Position numbers and translations under genes: made by a program. Shown piece by piece: positions 38,046-46,828 of a stretch of DNA of 64,000 bases (position 1 is the first letter of the stretch; every line of letters begins with the position of its first letter). The notes beneath the pieces were generated by a model. The model was given only the letters and a program-made list of their open reading frames with translations, searched no databases and was not told the DNA's origin. Source of the DNA: Anatilimnocola aggregata (GTDB lineage Bacteria > Planctomycetota > Planctomycetia > Pirellulales > Pirellulaceae); contig NZ_CP036274.1 of NCBI RefSeq assembly GCF_007747655.1, positions 2,852,001 to 2,916,000 of the forward strand. Reading direction: 5' to 3'.

Positions 38046-39146
38046 ATGCTCCTGTGGAAGATTGTTCGCGTCGCTCTGGCCGGACTGTTGACGATTGCTC
38101 TGCAACACCGCGGCTTCAGCGAGGAGCCGCCAGCGCCGCGAGCAAAAGATCATCAGCGGGTAATGTACTTCGTCGATGAGCAGGGCGCTGAGCGTCCGGT
38201 CACGAGTCGCGCAGACTGGGAGCAGCGCCGCCGGGATATCGTCACGGGCTTCGAAGCCGCGTTCGGCCCGTTGCCGGATCGCAAGAATCTCGGGCCGGTG
38301 AAGTTTCATGTCGTCCCGGGAACGCGCACCGAACTCGAAAAGTACACTCGCGAGAAACTCGAAATCGAAGTCGAAGAAGGGGACAAGCTGCGAGCCTGGC
38401 TCCTCGTTCCCAAAGGGCTCAAAACTCACCTGCCCGGAATCATCGCCATTCATCAAACGAACGGCAAGCTTGGCAAGGATGAAGTCTCCGGTCTCAGCGG
38501 GTTGAAGAATCTGCACTACGGCCTGGAGCTGGTCGAACGCGGTTATGTAGTCATCGCGCCGGACTATCCAACCTTGGGCGAGTATGCCTACGACTTCGAG
38601 AAGGACCGCTACCAGTCAGGCTCGATGAAGGGCATCTGGAATCACATGCGATGCGTCGATCTCCTCTGCGCGCACGAGCAGGTCGATTCGGAGCGGATCG
38701 CCGCGATCGGCCATTCGCTCGGTGGTCACAACTCGATCTTCCTCGCCGTGGTCGATCCGCGCGTGCAAGCCGTGGTCAGCAGTTGCGGCTGGACGCCGAT
38801 GCACGATTGCTACGGCGGCAAGCTCGCGGGTTGGGCCGGCGAGCGATACGCGCCGCGGATTCGAACCGTCTACAACCTCGATGCGAATCGCGTCCCGTTC
38901 GACTACTACGAACTGATCGCCGCCGTCGCGCCGCGGGCATTCTTCACTTGCTCGCCGGTGGGGGACAGCAACTTCGACGTCGCCGGCGTGAAGAAAGCCA
39001 TGCCGGTTGTCCGCGAGGTGTATGATCTGTTCGGAGTCGCCGACCGCCTGCAAGCTCGTTATCCGGAATGCGGCCATGATTTCCCGCCGGAGGTGCGCGA
39101 GGAAGCGTACAAGTTTCTCGACCAGGCGCTGCAGGAGCGCCGCTAA
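38046..39146 (+). CDS. Alpha/beta hydrolase (dienelactone-hydrolase/acetyl-xylan-esterase-like)
   Basis: A 366-residue exported alpha/beta hydrolase. The leader is KIVRVALAGLLTIAL. The nucleophile elbow is GHSLGGH in IAAIGHSLGGHNSIFLAVVD; the catalytic His is likely in PECGHDFPPEV near the C-terminus, and an Asp lies between. An oxyanion-type stretch IIAIHQTNGKLGKD comes earlier. ATG 38046 follows TGAGG and starts 8 bp after the DUF1501 stop, so the two are likely co-transcribed. The fold is typical of planctomycete secreted esterases annexed to carbohydrate or lipid breakdown; the substrate is unknown. Confidence 0.82.
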   Translation: MLLWKIVRVALAGLLTIALQHRGFSEEPPAPRAKDHQRVMYFVDEQGAERPVTSRADWEQRRRDIVTGFEAAFGPLPDRKNLGPVKFHVVPGTRTELEKYTREKLEIEVEEGDKLRAWLLVPKGLKTHLPGIIAIHQTNGKLGKDEVSGLSGLKNLHYGLELVERGYVVIAPDYPTLGEYAYDFEKDRYQSGSMKGIWNHMRCVDLLCAHEQVDSERIAAIGHSLGGHNSIFLAVVDPRVQAVVSSCGWTPMHDCYGGKLAGWAGERYAPRIRTVYNLDANRVPFDYYELIAAVAPRAFFTCSPVGDSNFDVAGVKKAMPVVREVYDLFGVADRLQARYPECGHDFPPEVREEAYKFLDQALQERR

Positions 39147-39167
39147 ACATTCACCGTAGAAGTTGGC

Positions 39168-40172
39168 ATGTCACTTCGCATTCCCACGATTGCCGATGTC
39201 CGCGCCGCGGAGCCGATCATTCGGCAACATGTGTTCCCGGCGCCACTCATTCGCTCGTATACGCTCGAACGCGAACTGCAGCTGCCGCCGACGCGGCGCG
39301 TCTGGCTCAAGGACTATGGCTGGACACCCGCCGGCTCGTTCAAGTTGCTCGGCGCTCTGAACTGGATGGCAAATTCACTGGAGCGCATTGGCGACCGCCC
39401 GGTCGCGGCGCATTCCTCTGGCAACTTTGCCTCGGGAATTGCCTTTGCGGGCATGCGCTACCAGAAGCGGGTGATTGTCGTCATGCCGGAGACCGCGCCG
39501 CGGATCAAGTTTGAACGAACCCGCTCCTTCGGGGCGGAGATCCGCACCTACGACATTGCCCGCGATCATGAGACGGGCGAGCGGGACCGAATCACGCGCG
39601 AGATCGCCGAGCAGGAGCAGGCCGTGCAAGCTTCCCCGTACGACGATCCGTTCGTGATTGCCGGCAACGGCGTGGGCGCTTGGGAGGTTGTTCAGGACCT
39701 GCAGCGCGCGAGGCGCGGCGTTTCGCATTTTTATTGCCCGATCAGCGGCGGCGGACTGATGGCGGGGCAAGCCCTGGCCATTGCCGACGGTTTTCCTGCG
39801 GCGCGGATCATCGGCGTCGAACCAGCCGGGGCGGACGATTTTCGCCAGTCGTTGGCAGCGGGCTCGATCGTGCGGCTCGCGAAGCCGACCAGCATCTGCG
39901 ATGGGCTGCTGTCCTACGATGTCGGCCAGCATAACTGGCCGATCCTCCAGCAACTCGTTCGGCAGTCGCTGGCGATTGCGGACACAGCGACGCAGCAAGC
40001 GATGAAATGGCTCTACGACCAGCACGGTCTGCGAACCGAACCCTCCGGCGCCATTACCGTAGCTGGATTGCTGGGCGGCCAGATTGATCTGACGGGCGAC
40101 GGCGACATCGTCGTCGTGATCAGTGGCCGCAACGTGGATGAGAACGCGTTTCGAAGGTTTATTGGCGATTAA
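39168..40172 (+). CDS. PLP-dependent threonine/serine dehydratase-like enzyme
   Basis: A 334-residue fold-type II PLP enzyme. The Schiff-base lysine is K59 in [10 protein letters not shown]; the substrate/PLP loop is SSGNFASG at about 84-91; the phosphate-binding glycine loop is SGGGLMAG at about 190; and a late Ser/Thr motif lies near TEPSGAI. These fit threonine/serine dehydratase and related 3-hydroxyaspartate ammonia-lyases. It has no leader, so it is cytoplasmic. It is 21 bp after an exported hydrolase and 16 bp before a ceramidase-like gene, in one run of plus-strand genes, which points to amino-acid or amide degradation. Exact substrate cannot be set from sequence alone. Confidence 0.82.
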   Translation: MSLRIPTIADVRAAEPIIRQHVFPAPLIRSYTLERELQLPPTRRVWLKDYGWTPAGSFKLLGALNWMANSLERIGDRPVAAHSSGNFASGIAFAGMRYQKRVIVVMPETAPRIKFERTRSFGAEIRTYDIARDHETGERDRITREIAEQEQAVQASPYDDPFVIAGNGVGAWEVVQDLQRARRGVSHFYCPISGGGLMAGQALAIADGFPAARIIGVEPAGADDFRQSLAAGSIVRLAKPTSICDGLLSYDVGQHNWPILQQLVRQSLAIADTATQQAMKWLYDQHGLRTEPSGAITVAGLLGGQIDLTGDGDIVVVISGRNVDENAFRRFIGD

Positions 40173-40188
40173 GGCGGGAGAGGCATCG

Positions 40189-41577
40189 ATGCGTCGATTG
40201 GTTGACGTCAAGTTCTGTGCTTGGATCGTATCCTGGGCGTTCCTGCTCGCCGGCAGCATCACTGCCGTGCAAGCGGCCGAGCCGTCAGCGGTGAAGCTGG
40301 CCGTGTTCGATGTCGATGCCACGCCGCCGCTCGGGTCGGCGATGGCCTACGATCCGGTCAAGCGGCTCGATGAAATGACCCTCCGCTGTCGTGGTATCGT
40401 GTTGGTCGGTGAAGAGAAGCCGATCGTCCTATGCGCGTTCGATTGGATCGGGATCGCTAACGAAGGGCACGATGAGTTTCGCGACGCGCTCGCCGAGGCC
40501 GCGGGCACGACGCGCGAGCGAGTCGCCGTACACACGCTCCATCAGCACGATGCGCCGGGCTGCGACTTCACGGCCGAGCGGATCCTCCGCGAGATGGGTC
40601 AGATGAACTACGGGCGATTCGAGGGGACCTTTCATCGTCAGGTCATCGCCCGGGCTGCCAACGCGATCCGAACGGCGCTAGGCACGGCCCAGCCAGTTAC
40701 GCACTACGGCTGGGGACAGGCCGACGTGAAGGAAGTCGCCTCGAACCGCCGCATCAAAGGCCCGGACGGCAAGGTGCGGGCCACTCGCTACACTGCGACC
40801 CGCGATCCCGCCCTGCGGGCGGAGCCGGAGGGGGTCATCGATCCGCAGGTCTCGATCCTGTCGTTCTGGAACGGTGAGAAGCCGCTCGCGGTGCTGAGCT
40901 ATTACGCTTGCCATCCGCAGAGCTACTATCGAACGGGTGTTCCCAGTCCCGATTTTCCCGGCCTGGCCCGCTTCATCCGCGGTCAGGCGGTTCCCACGGC
41001 GCTGCATGTTCATTTCAACGGCGCTGGCGGGAACATTGGCGCTGGCAAGTACAACGACGGCAACTTCGAAAATCGCATGCTCCTGGCGCAACGACTGGCC
41101 GCAGGGATGAAGCAAGCTTTTCTGGCAACGGAGAAGGCTCCGTTGTCGCCCGCCGATATTCGCTGGCAAGCGGTTGCCGTGAGTTTGCCAGTGGCGCCGC
41201 ACCTGAAGGAAGACGAACTGGTGGCAGCCATCAAGACGGAGCCGCCGGCGGGTTACATTGCCAAAGCCGATCAGTTGGCCTGGCTCAAGCGGCGTCAGGC
41301 TGGGCATGAGATCGATGTTACGTGTCTGCGCGTAGGCAAGGCGCGCGTGCTGCATCTGCCGGGAGAACTATTTGTCGAGTATCAGCTGGCCGCGAAGGCG
41401 CTGCGGCCCGATCTGCAGGTGGCGCTGGCTGCCTATGGCGACTACGGCCCCGGATACATCGGCACCGCAGCCGCCTATCCCGAAGGAGGCTATGAAACGA
41501 GTCCTCGCGCGAGCAATGTCGCGCCGGAAGTCGAGGAAGTCTTGATGAATGCCATGAAGAAGCTGCTCAGCAAATAG
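40189..41577 (+). CDS. Neutral/alkaline ceramidase-like protein
   Basis: A 462-residue exported protein resembling the N-terminal domain of neutral/alkaline non-lysosomal ceramidase: leader [16 protein letters not shown], then [20 protein letters not shown], a metal/active-site-like [24 protein letters not shown] and [16 protein letters not shown]. The start ATG 40189 follows GGGAGAGG. It ends just before the alcohol dehydrogenase pseudogene that comes from the other strand. Many planctomycete members lack proven ceramidase activity; amidase activity on lipids or peptides is likely. A second member lies at 43181. Confidence 0.8.
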   Translation: MRRLVDVKFCAWIVSWAFLLAGSITAVQAAEPSAVKLAVFDVDATPPLGSAMAYDPVKRLDEMTLRCRGIVLVGEEKPIVLCAFDWIGIANEGHDEFRDALAEAAGTTRERVAVHTLHQHDAPGCDFTAERILREMGQMNYGRFEGTFHRQVIARAANAIRTALGTAQPVTHYGWGQADVKEVASNRRIKGPDGKVRATRYTATRDPALRAEPEGVIDPQVSILSFWNGEKPLAVLSYYACHPQSYYRTGVPSPDFPGLARFIRGQAVPTALHVHFNGAGGNIGAGKYNDGNFENRMLLAQRLAAGMKQAFLATEKAPLSPADIRWQAVAVSLPVAPHLKEDELVAAIKTEPPAGYIAKADQLAWLKRRQAGHEIDVTCLRVGKARVLHLPGELFVEYQLAAKALRPDLQVALAAYGDYGPGYIGTAAAYPEGGYETSPRASNVAPEVEEVLMNAMKKLLSK

Positions 41578-41589
41578 CAGCCACCCGCG

Positions 41590-42225
41590 CACTCCCACCG
41601 AGCGCGAGATGGTCAGCCGTTCGTTTACGCCGTCGATCGTGAAGATCCTGGTTGCTCCGCGCAGCCAAGCCCCGACGGTGGCGCACAAGCCAATGGGGCC
41701 TTGGGCAAAAACAGCGACGGAGTCTCCGATGTGAATGCCTCCACGCTCGGCCCCGGCGGATCCTGTGCTCATGATGTCCGGGCACATCAGAACCTGTTCG
41801 TCGGTGAGACAATCCGGGATTGGTGCGAGGTTCGTCATCGCATCCGGGATCAGCACAAGTTCCGTCTGGCAGCCGTCAATGGTGTTGCCCAGCCGCTATC
41901 CGCCCATCGGCTTGCCGCCGCGCTGGGAATGGTTGCCACTCAGGCAGAAGTAACATTGGCCGCAGGGCGTGATTGCCCCGGCGATCACGGGTTGCCCGAC
42001 TTCGTAGCCCGTCACAGTGGAACCGAACTGCTCGATAACGCCCATAGGTTCATGGCCGACCGTCAACCCGCGTGCGACCGGATACTCGCCCTTGAGAGTA
42101 TGCACGTTGGTACCGCAGATCGTGGTCGTCGTTACGCGCAACAGTGCGTCGCGAGGACCGACTTGTGGAATCGGTTTGTCCTCCAAGACGATCCGACCTG
42201 GCTCGACGAAAATGGCGGCTTTCAT
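41590..42225 (-). pseudogene. Zinc-dependent alcohol dehydrogenase, truncated with in-frame stop
   Basis: On the minus strand from 42225 the reading gives a clear zinc-type medium-chain alcohol dehydrogenase N-terminus: KAAIFVEPGRIVLEDKPIPQ, CGTNVHTLKGEYP and GHEPMGVIEQFGSTV, with a Cys-rich loop CGQCYFCLSG. At 41896-41898 a TAG interrupts GKPMGG-stop-RLGNTIDGCQ; the codon in functional relatives is expected to be Trp (TGG), so this looks like a single G-to-A nonsense mutation. The frame then continues to ELVLIPDAMTNLAPIPD and GIHIGDSVAVFAQGPIGLCA, and homology fades near 41590, directly next to the ceramidase-like gene's stop. The coenzyme-domain C-terminal half is missing. The gene is decayed and not functional unless read through and completed by something else, which is unlikely. 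Confidence 0.8.
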
Positions 42226-42404
42226 GAACAGTGCCTCCCAATGCGTCTAGCACCCACCGCCCGACGAACGCATCAGTTGTTGGCGTTCATCTGAGGACCG
42301 AGTTCTTTGAAAAGCTCCACCCACGACAGCCAAATCACATTCTGAATGGTTGCTTTTCCGGTCCTCTTGAGCTCCGCAAGTTCCGCCGACGATTCGTCAG
42401 TCCA

Positions 42405-42731
42405 ATGACCACCCGCCGCACGGAATGGGTCCGCGAAGAGCGATTACTCAAGACAGTGCCGCTGTGGCAAAAGGCGCAACCGATCAAAGAATATGTGGCA
42501 GCCGTGCGTGAAGAGGCCCAGCGCCGCGTGGCTCAGATTGACGCTGAAAGTGAACTCGGTCGGTGGCTACGTTTGGTGGAGCAATACGTGGAGTCCATCG
42601 CCCCTCTAGCTATTGGTCACGATCTTCCCACATTTTCGCTGACCTCGCCGGAGCTGGAGGTCCTCTGGCGGGAGTGTGAAGCTGATCGGCAGCCCTATTC
42701 AGCGACATTCCGTCCGAAGCAGCTACGGTAG
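42405..42731 (+). CDS. Small hypothetical protein, possible gene remnant
   Basis: A 108-residue reading from ATG 42405 gives plausible protein with amphipathic helices (EERLLKTVPLWQKAQPIKEY; VREEAQRRVAQIDAESELGR; then WLRLVEQYVESIAPL). Its W-KAQ-IK-Y-AAVREEA and GRWLRLVEQY pattern resembles C-terminal tails that I have seen on bacterial proteins of unknown function, so it may be the tail of a lost gene rather than a full one. The frame extends upstream to 42231, but that part is not protein-like. It sits in a decayed region between a pseudogene and a gene-free stretch. Confidence 0.4.
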   Translation: MTTRRTEWVREERLLKTVPLWQKAQPIKEYVAAVREEAQRRVAQIDAESELGRWLRLVEQYVESIAPLAIGHDLPTFSLTSPELEVLWRECEADRQPYSATFRPKQLR

Positions 42732-43180
42732 TTTCGTGGTGCGTTCCAGCGCCGAACCCGCGACGGCTGGATTATGAATGAAGACAATACGCGTAAGAAA
42801 GCAGAGTTAATCGCTGAACGAATGTGGACATCAGCGAATTACAGCTAAGGGAAGGAATCGCCATCTCTTCCTCATGCGCAAGCGGAACGCAAAGAGTTTT
42901 CGTATCGCGGTGGATACATGACCATGTACACGGTGGAATACGGAAGCAGCTTATGTTTCCTAACGTGCTTCTTCTGTAGCACTTAGACGCCCGTTTCTTA
43001 GGGAGCCGATTCGAACTTAATCGGCTTTGGCGACGCAATGCCACTTTTTTCGCAACGACAATGGTTACCGGTTGGTGGTCGGCATGTCATACCGGCCTGG
43101 CAACGATAATGTTTGTTTCGCGAACCCACAATAATCAGTGCCATTCCGCGAGCGGTAGCGAAGGTGTGAGCGTCAGCGGC
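42732..43180. other. Gene-free stretch
   Basis: I see no supportable gene here. Short open frames on both strands have no protein-like features. The base composition looks more A/T-rich than the flanks by eye. A hairpin at 43004-43026 is listed separately. Confidence 0.5.
43004..43026 (+). terminator. Weak hairpin, terminator-like
   Basis: AGCCGAT at 43004-43010 and ATCGGCT at 43020-43026 form a perfect 7-bp stem around a 9-nt loop containing TCGAACTTA. It is followed only by TTGG, not by a run of T, so intrinsic termination is doubtful. Confidence 0.2.
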
Positions 43181-44680
43181 TTACGGTTTCCCTGACTTAA
43201 GCTCGCCGAGCATCTCGGCCAATGCGTCCACCAACTTCACCGAGGCGTCGAGTTGCACCTTGTTGACGCCGATCCATGTTTCGTACCCGCCGAGCCGGTG
43301 TTGCTCGGGAGTCGGCAGGTAGCCGTGCGAGCCGTGGGCGATGGAAATGTTCATCAGCGGCTGGATCGGGCTGCGCTGCTTGAGGTCTAAGCCGATCTCT
43401 GCGAACACCTCGAACGGCATCGCGGCCACGGCTAGATCGCCGATGCGATGCGTCTGCACGATTACGTCGATGGTCGGCGGCATCTCCGGCGAGTTATAGG
43501 CAAGCACCGTACTATAAGTGCTGTATCGGCTAGTGCTCATGGGCTTGATTTTCTTAGCCTTCACTGCCTCGGCCCACTCCACTTCCTCCTTCGTCGGATA
43601 GCGCCGCTTGAACGTGAGCGTCCGCTGCACCGACGTGAGTTTCACATGATCGTGCCACTTGAGCGTCTTGTGCGCCTCCGTCACCTTTTCCGCACACAGG
43701 TTCGCAACTTCCCGGGCCTTCTCATAAGGTAAATATCGTTTGGTCGGCGGCGGGCCTCGCTTGGCGAGCTCTTCATCGGAGTAGCGGGCCAAATTGTTCA
43801 CGTCGCCGCTGGTACCGTTGGCCATGAGGCCGACGAAGGGTGGATCCTGATGTCGATCGGCACCGACTAACTCGCCTACGCGGTCGGCGAACATTGCGAA
43901 ATAGTCGGCCGAGATTGTATTTGCCGGTATCCCGCCGACATAGTGCAGACCATAGGCAGCGAACAGCGCGATCGGCTTGCCCGAGGTCGACTGTACCGAA
44001 AGAAAGGTGATTTGCGGATCCACGGGACCGGCGGGCCGAAGCAAGCCGCTATAACCCGGGTTCGTATCGACTTGCTCGATGTTATCGTGCGCGCCGTAGA
44101 TCGGGCCGCGTTTGGCAGTCAGAAACCAGCGGCGGTTGAAGACTTGCGTCCGCTCCTCGGCAACGCCCCAACCGATCCGCGCCGGTTCGAGTTGATTCAC
44201 AGCACGCAGCACACCCTCGGCAATCCGCCGCGTGAGCAGCGCGCTGTAGTCGTAATACGGCACACTCTCTCCCTCTTCCAGCTTGGTGCCCGTCGAGGTG
44301 TGTGTATGAGTCGCTGAGACGAGTACGCATTCCGGTGGGATGCCGGTCGTCCTTTGGATGATCTGCTTGGCGTTAGCAACGACTTCGGCCGAAATGTGCC
44401 GCAGGTCGCAGACGACGAGCGCGAGCTTTGATTGCCCGTCGTCGAGGACCAGGCACCGAGCATGCAGTTCGTCATGCACGTGTGTCGCTGGCGGTTTGCT
44501 GGTGCGAACATTCGGGTCTGCGCCGATCGACGGGGTGATGTTGCTCGTCGCAGCACCGGCACGAAACACGCGGTCGTCCGGAGTGGCGACGTCGACAAGG
44601 CAGAGCGAAAGAAATGCCAGGCAAAGGCCTGCGAAGATCATCTGACGCGGGGTATTCATGGCGATGTATCTTTTGATCAT
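43181..44680 (-). CDS. Neutral/alkaline ceramidase-like protein
   Basis: A 499-residue exported protein of the same family as the one at 40189: leader MIFAGLCLAFLSLCLVDVA, then FRAGAATSNITPSIG, CLVLDDGQSKLALVVCDLRH, SATHTHTSTGT (metal/active-site type block), YGLHYVGGIP and MANGTSGDVNNLARY. The MIFAGL segment is preceded by two possible starts, 44680 and 44659. It is transcribed opposite to the paralogue. The next gene on the same strand (an S9 peptidase) is 72 bp upstream, so the two may be co-transcribed. Amidase activity on lipids or conjugates is likely; the exact substrate is unknown. Confidence 0.8.
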   Translation of the reverse strand: MIKRYIAMNTPRQMIFAGLCLAFLSLCLVDVATPDDRVFRAGAATSNITPSIGADPNVRTSKPPATHVHDELHARCLVLDDGQSKLALVVCDLRHISAEVVANAKQIIQRTTGIPPECVLVSATHTHTSTGTKLEEGESVPYYDYSALLTRRIAEGVLRAVNQLEPARIGWGVAEERTQVFNRRWFLTAKRGPIYGAHDNIEQVDTNPGYSGLLRPAGPVDPQITFLSVQSTSGKPIALFAAYGLHYVGGIPANTISADYFAMFADRVGELVGADRHQDPPFVGLMANGTSGDVNNLARYSDEELAKRGPPPTKRYLPYEKAREVANLCAEKVTEAHKTLKWHDHVKLTSVQRTLTFKRRYPTKEEVEWAEAVKAKKIKPMSTSRYSTYSTVLAYNSPEMPPTIDVIVQTHRIGDLAVAAMPFEVFAEIGLDLKQRSPIQPLMNISIAHGSHGYLPTPEQHRLGGYETWIGVNKVQLDASVKLVDALAEMLGELKSGKP

Positions 44681-44752
44681 GGTTGAGCACGTAGGAGGGC
44701 AACAACGCAGTCAGATGGATTGCGGCTCGAGTGAGGTCAAAACATGTTACAT

Positions 44753-46828
44753 CTACCGGCCCGATGAATGTGCGGCCGGCCGATTGTCGTGCGTTGCAAA
44801 CCAAGCGAGGGTTCGCCGCAGCACGTCAACCTGATGCTTTGGCTGGCGGATACCATGCCCCTCATCGGGATAGATCACTAGCTGCGTCGGCACGCCGCGA
44901 GCGAGCAGAGCCTGATGGTACATCCGGCTCATCGGCAAAGGGACGCGACGATCATCGTGCGAGTGGACAAGCAGGGTCGGCGTGGTCACCTTTTGAACAT
45001 GACTATAAGGGCTGCGTTCGTGCATCCGCTCGGGTACTTCCCACGGCAGCCCGGAGAGCTCGTACTGCGTCCAGCTTTGAATATCGGATAAGCCCCACAT
45101 CACATTCATGTCTGTCACTGCATTCTGTGCGACGGCGGCACGAAACTGCCGGGTATGGCCAATGAGCCAGGTTGTCATAAAGCCGCCGTAGCTGCTGCCG
45201 AAGACGAACTGCCGATCGGGATCGATCAGTTTTTCTTGTTTGAGGTGTTCGATGCCGGCGAGGATGTCGCGCATGTCGCCCCCGCCCAAATCATTCCGAT
45301 CTGCGTCGAGAAACTTCTTGCCATAGCCAGTCGAGCCGCGAAAGTTGGGTTGAAAGACGGCGTAACCCGCGTGTGCCAAAACATGTGCAGTTGCACCGAA
45401 TCCCTTGCTCGAACGACTATGCGGGCCGCCATGCGGATACAGAACAAGCGGATACGGGCGCTTTGCAATCTCGCGAGGCGGCAGCGTCAACACTCCTTCC
45501 AATTCCAGGCCTTCGTTCTTCCATCGCAACACGTGGTCTACCGCTATAAACCGCTCCTTCAGAATCGGATTGCTGGGAGGCGAGTATTTTTTGGACAGAG
45601 TCACTTGGCGAACCGCGGGCGATAATTCATTGTTGGAGTAATCTTCGCCGACGTTCAGTTCGATCCCTTTGGCGCTTTCAATCTCGACGCGGATCGTTTT
45701 GTTCTCCACTCCCACAAGCGTGGAGTAAATGACTGCCGACTCACCGTCCCAACAGGGATCAGGCAAAGGGAATGTTGGAATTGAGTGGGGCGGTTCGACC
45801 GTCAATTCTGCATGATGATCAAATAGGTTAACCGCCGACGGCTTGCCGAAACCCGCAACGGTGAAGTCTACCCACTGCAAATTGAAAACGTCGGCATGCG
45901 GTCCCTTTCGCGGTGAGCTGAGGCAGATCAAATGCTCACCGTCCGGATGCAGCCGAGGCGACACTTCCGGCCCAGGTCCGAACGTCAGTTGATGCTGTCT
46001 CGTGGTCGCCACTTCGATCAGAAATATGTCATAGTTTTTGTTGATGCTGAAGCGCACTGCCTCGACGTCGTTTGTCTTGTTGGCGTGTACCACGAGCCAT
46101 TTGCTGTCCGGTGTCCACTGTGGATCGCCATACCAGACGTCGTCATTGGTCACTTTAAGAAAGTTGCTGGCGGCAAAGTCGCCCGGCTCTTCTTTCAACT
46201 CAGCCACCCAAATACGAGCGGTGCCATAGCCGGTGTACCCTTCGCCCTGATCGGGCCGATCCACATAAACGTCGGCCTCAATCTCCTCCTTGGTCCGCGG
46301 ATCGACACCGTCATCAGCAACAAAGACGAGTCGTTTGCCATCGGGGGAAAACGCCACACGGCCATAGAAAGGATCATTGAACACGCGGCCATACGGTTTC
46401 TCCGGTCCCGCGAGCGGGATCGCTTGTTTGCCGTCGGTTGAGACCAGCCAGATGTCAGTTGCGACGTCTGACTGCAACGGCGTTGCTGGAATCTGTTTCC
46501 ATCCTTGTGGGCGCAGTCGAGTAGATCGGACCGCAAGCCATTTGCCATCGGGGCTGACAGCGACATTACGCGCGTCCGGCTCATCTTTTTCAAGCAGGCG
46601 ATATCCTTCCGAATCCGACCAACCTAGCGCAAACCGCTCCTGCTTCGACGTCTGATCGACGCGGCGGTAGATAACTGCAGCGGCACCTGTCTTCGGAGAG
46701 GCGACAGTGAGCTGCGGACCGGCGAGCTTGTAAATATCCTCCGGCACGAGGCGAGTTGGCTCTGCCGCGAGTATCAGCAAAGAATGGGTAACCGCCAGGA
46801 AGAACGCTAGGTGGCAAATCGGGCGCAT
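44753..46828 (-). CDS. S9 family peptidase (prolyl oligopeptidase/acylaminoacyl-peptidase type)
   Basis: A 691-residue exported serine peptidase. The N-terminal part is a beta-propeller built of TolB/WD-like repeats (DARNVAVSPDGKWLAVRS; RVAFSPDGKRLVFVADD), with the catalytic alpha/beta hydrolase domain at the C-terminal end: nucleophile in GSSYGGFMTTW, catalytic Asp in HSHDDRRVPL and His in YPDEGHGIRQP. A leader (HLAFFLAVTHSLLILA) points to export. It would cleave small peptides or N-acylated amino acids. It is the last minus-strand gene before a long gene-free region in front of the PEP synthase. Confidence 0.9.
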   Translation of the reverse strand: MRPICHLAFFLAVTHSLLILAAEPTRLVPEDIYKLAGPQLTVASPKTGAAAVIYRRVDQTSKQERFALGWSDSEGYRLLEKDEPDARNVAVSPDGKWLAVRSTRLRPQGWKQIPATPLQSDVATDIWLVSTDGKQAIPLAGPEKPYGRVFNDPFYGRVAFSPDGKRLVFVADDGVDPRTKEEIEADVYVDRPDQGEGYTGYGTARIWVAELKEEPGDFAASNFLKVTNDDVWYGDPQWTPDSKWLVVHANKTNDVEAVRFSINKNYDIFLIEVATTRQHQLTFGPGPEVSPRLHPDGEHLICLSSPRKGPHADVFNLQWVDFTVAGFGKPSAVNLFDHHAELTVEPPHSIPTFPLPDPCWDGESAVIYSTLVGVENKTIRVEIESAKGIELNVGEDYSNNELSPAVRQVTLSKKYSPPSNPILKERFIAVDHVLRWKNEGLELEGVLTLPPREIAKRPYPLVLYPHGGPHSRSSKGFGATAHVLAHAGYAVFQPNFRGSTGYGKKFLDADRNDLGGGDMRDILAGIEHLKQEKLIDPDRQFVFGSSYGGFMTTWLIGHTRQFRAAVAQNAVTDMNVMWGLSDIQSWTQYELSGLPWEVPERMHERSPYSHVQKVTTPTLLVHSHDDRRVPLPMSRMYHQALLARGVPTQLVIYPDEGHGIRQPKHQVDVLRRTLAWFATHDNRPAAHSSGR

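Noticed and set aside
42231-42404. N-terminal part of the 166-codon frame before the orphan ORF
   Set aside because: Not protein-like and partly overlaps the start of the alcohol dehydrogenase pseudogene on the other strand; the ATG at 42405 is more plausible.
43001-43030. tRNA-like TTCGAA loop
   Set aside because: A TTCGAAC loop is present, but the flanking bases do not form a T-stem of the right length, and there is no acceptor or anticodon stem around it.
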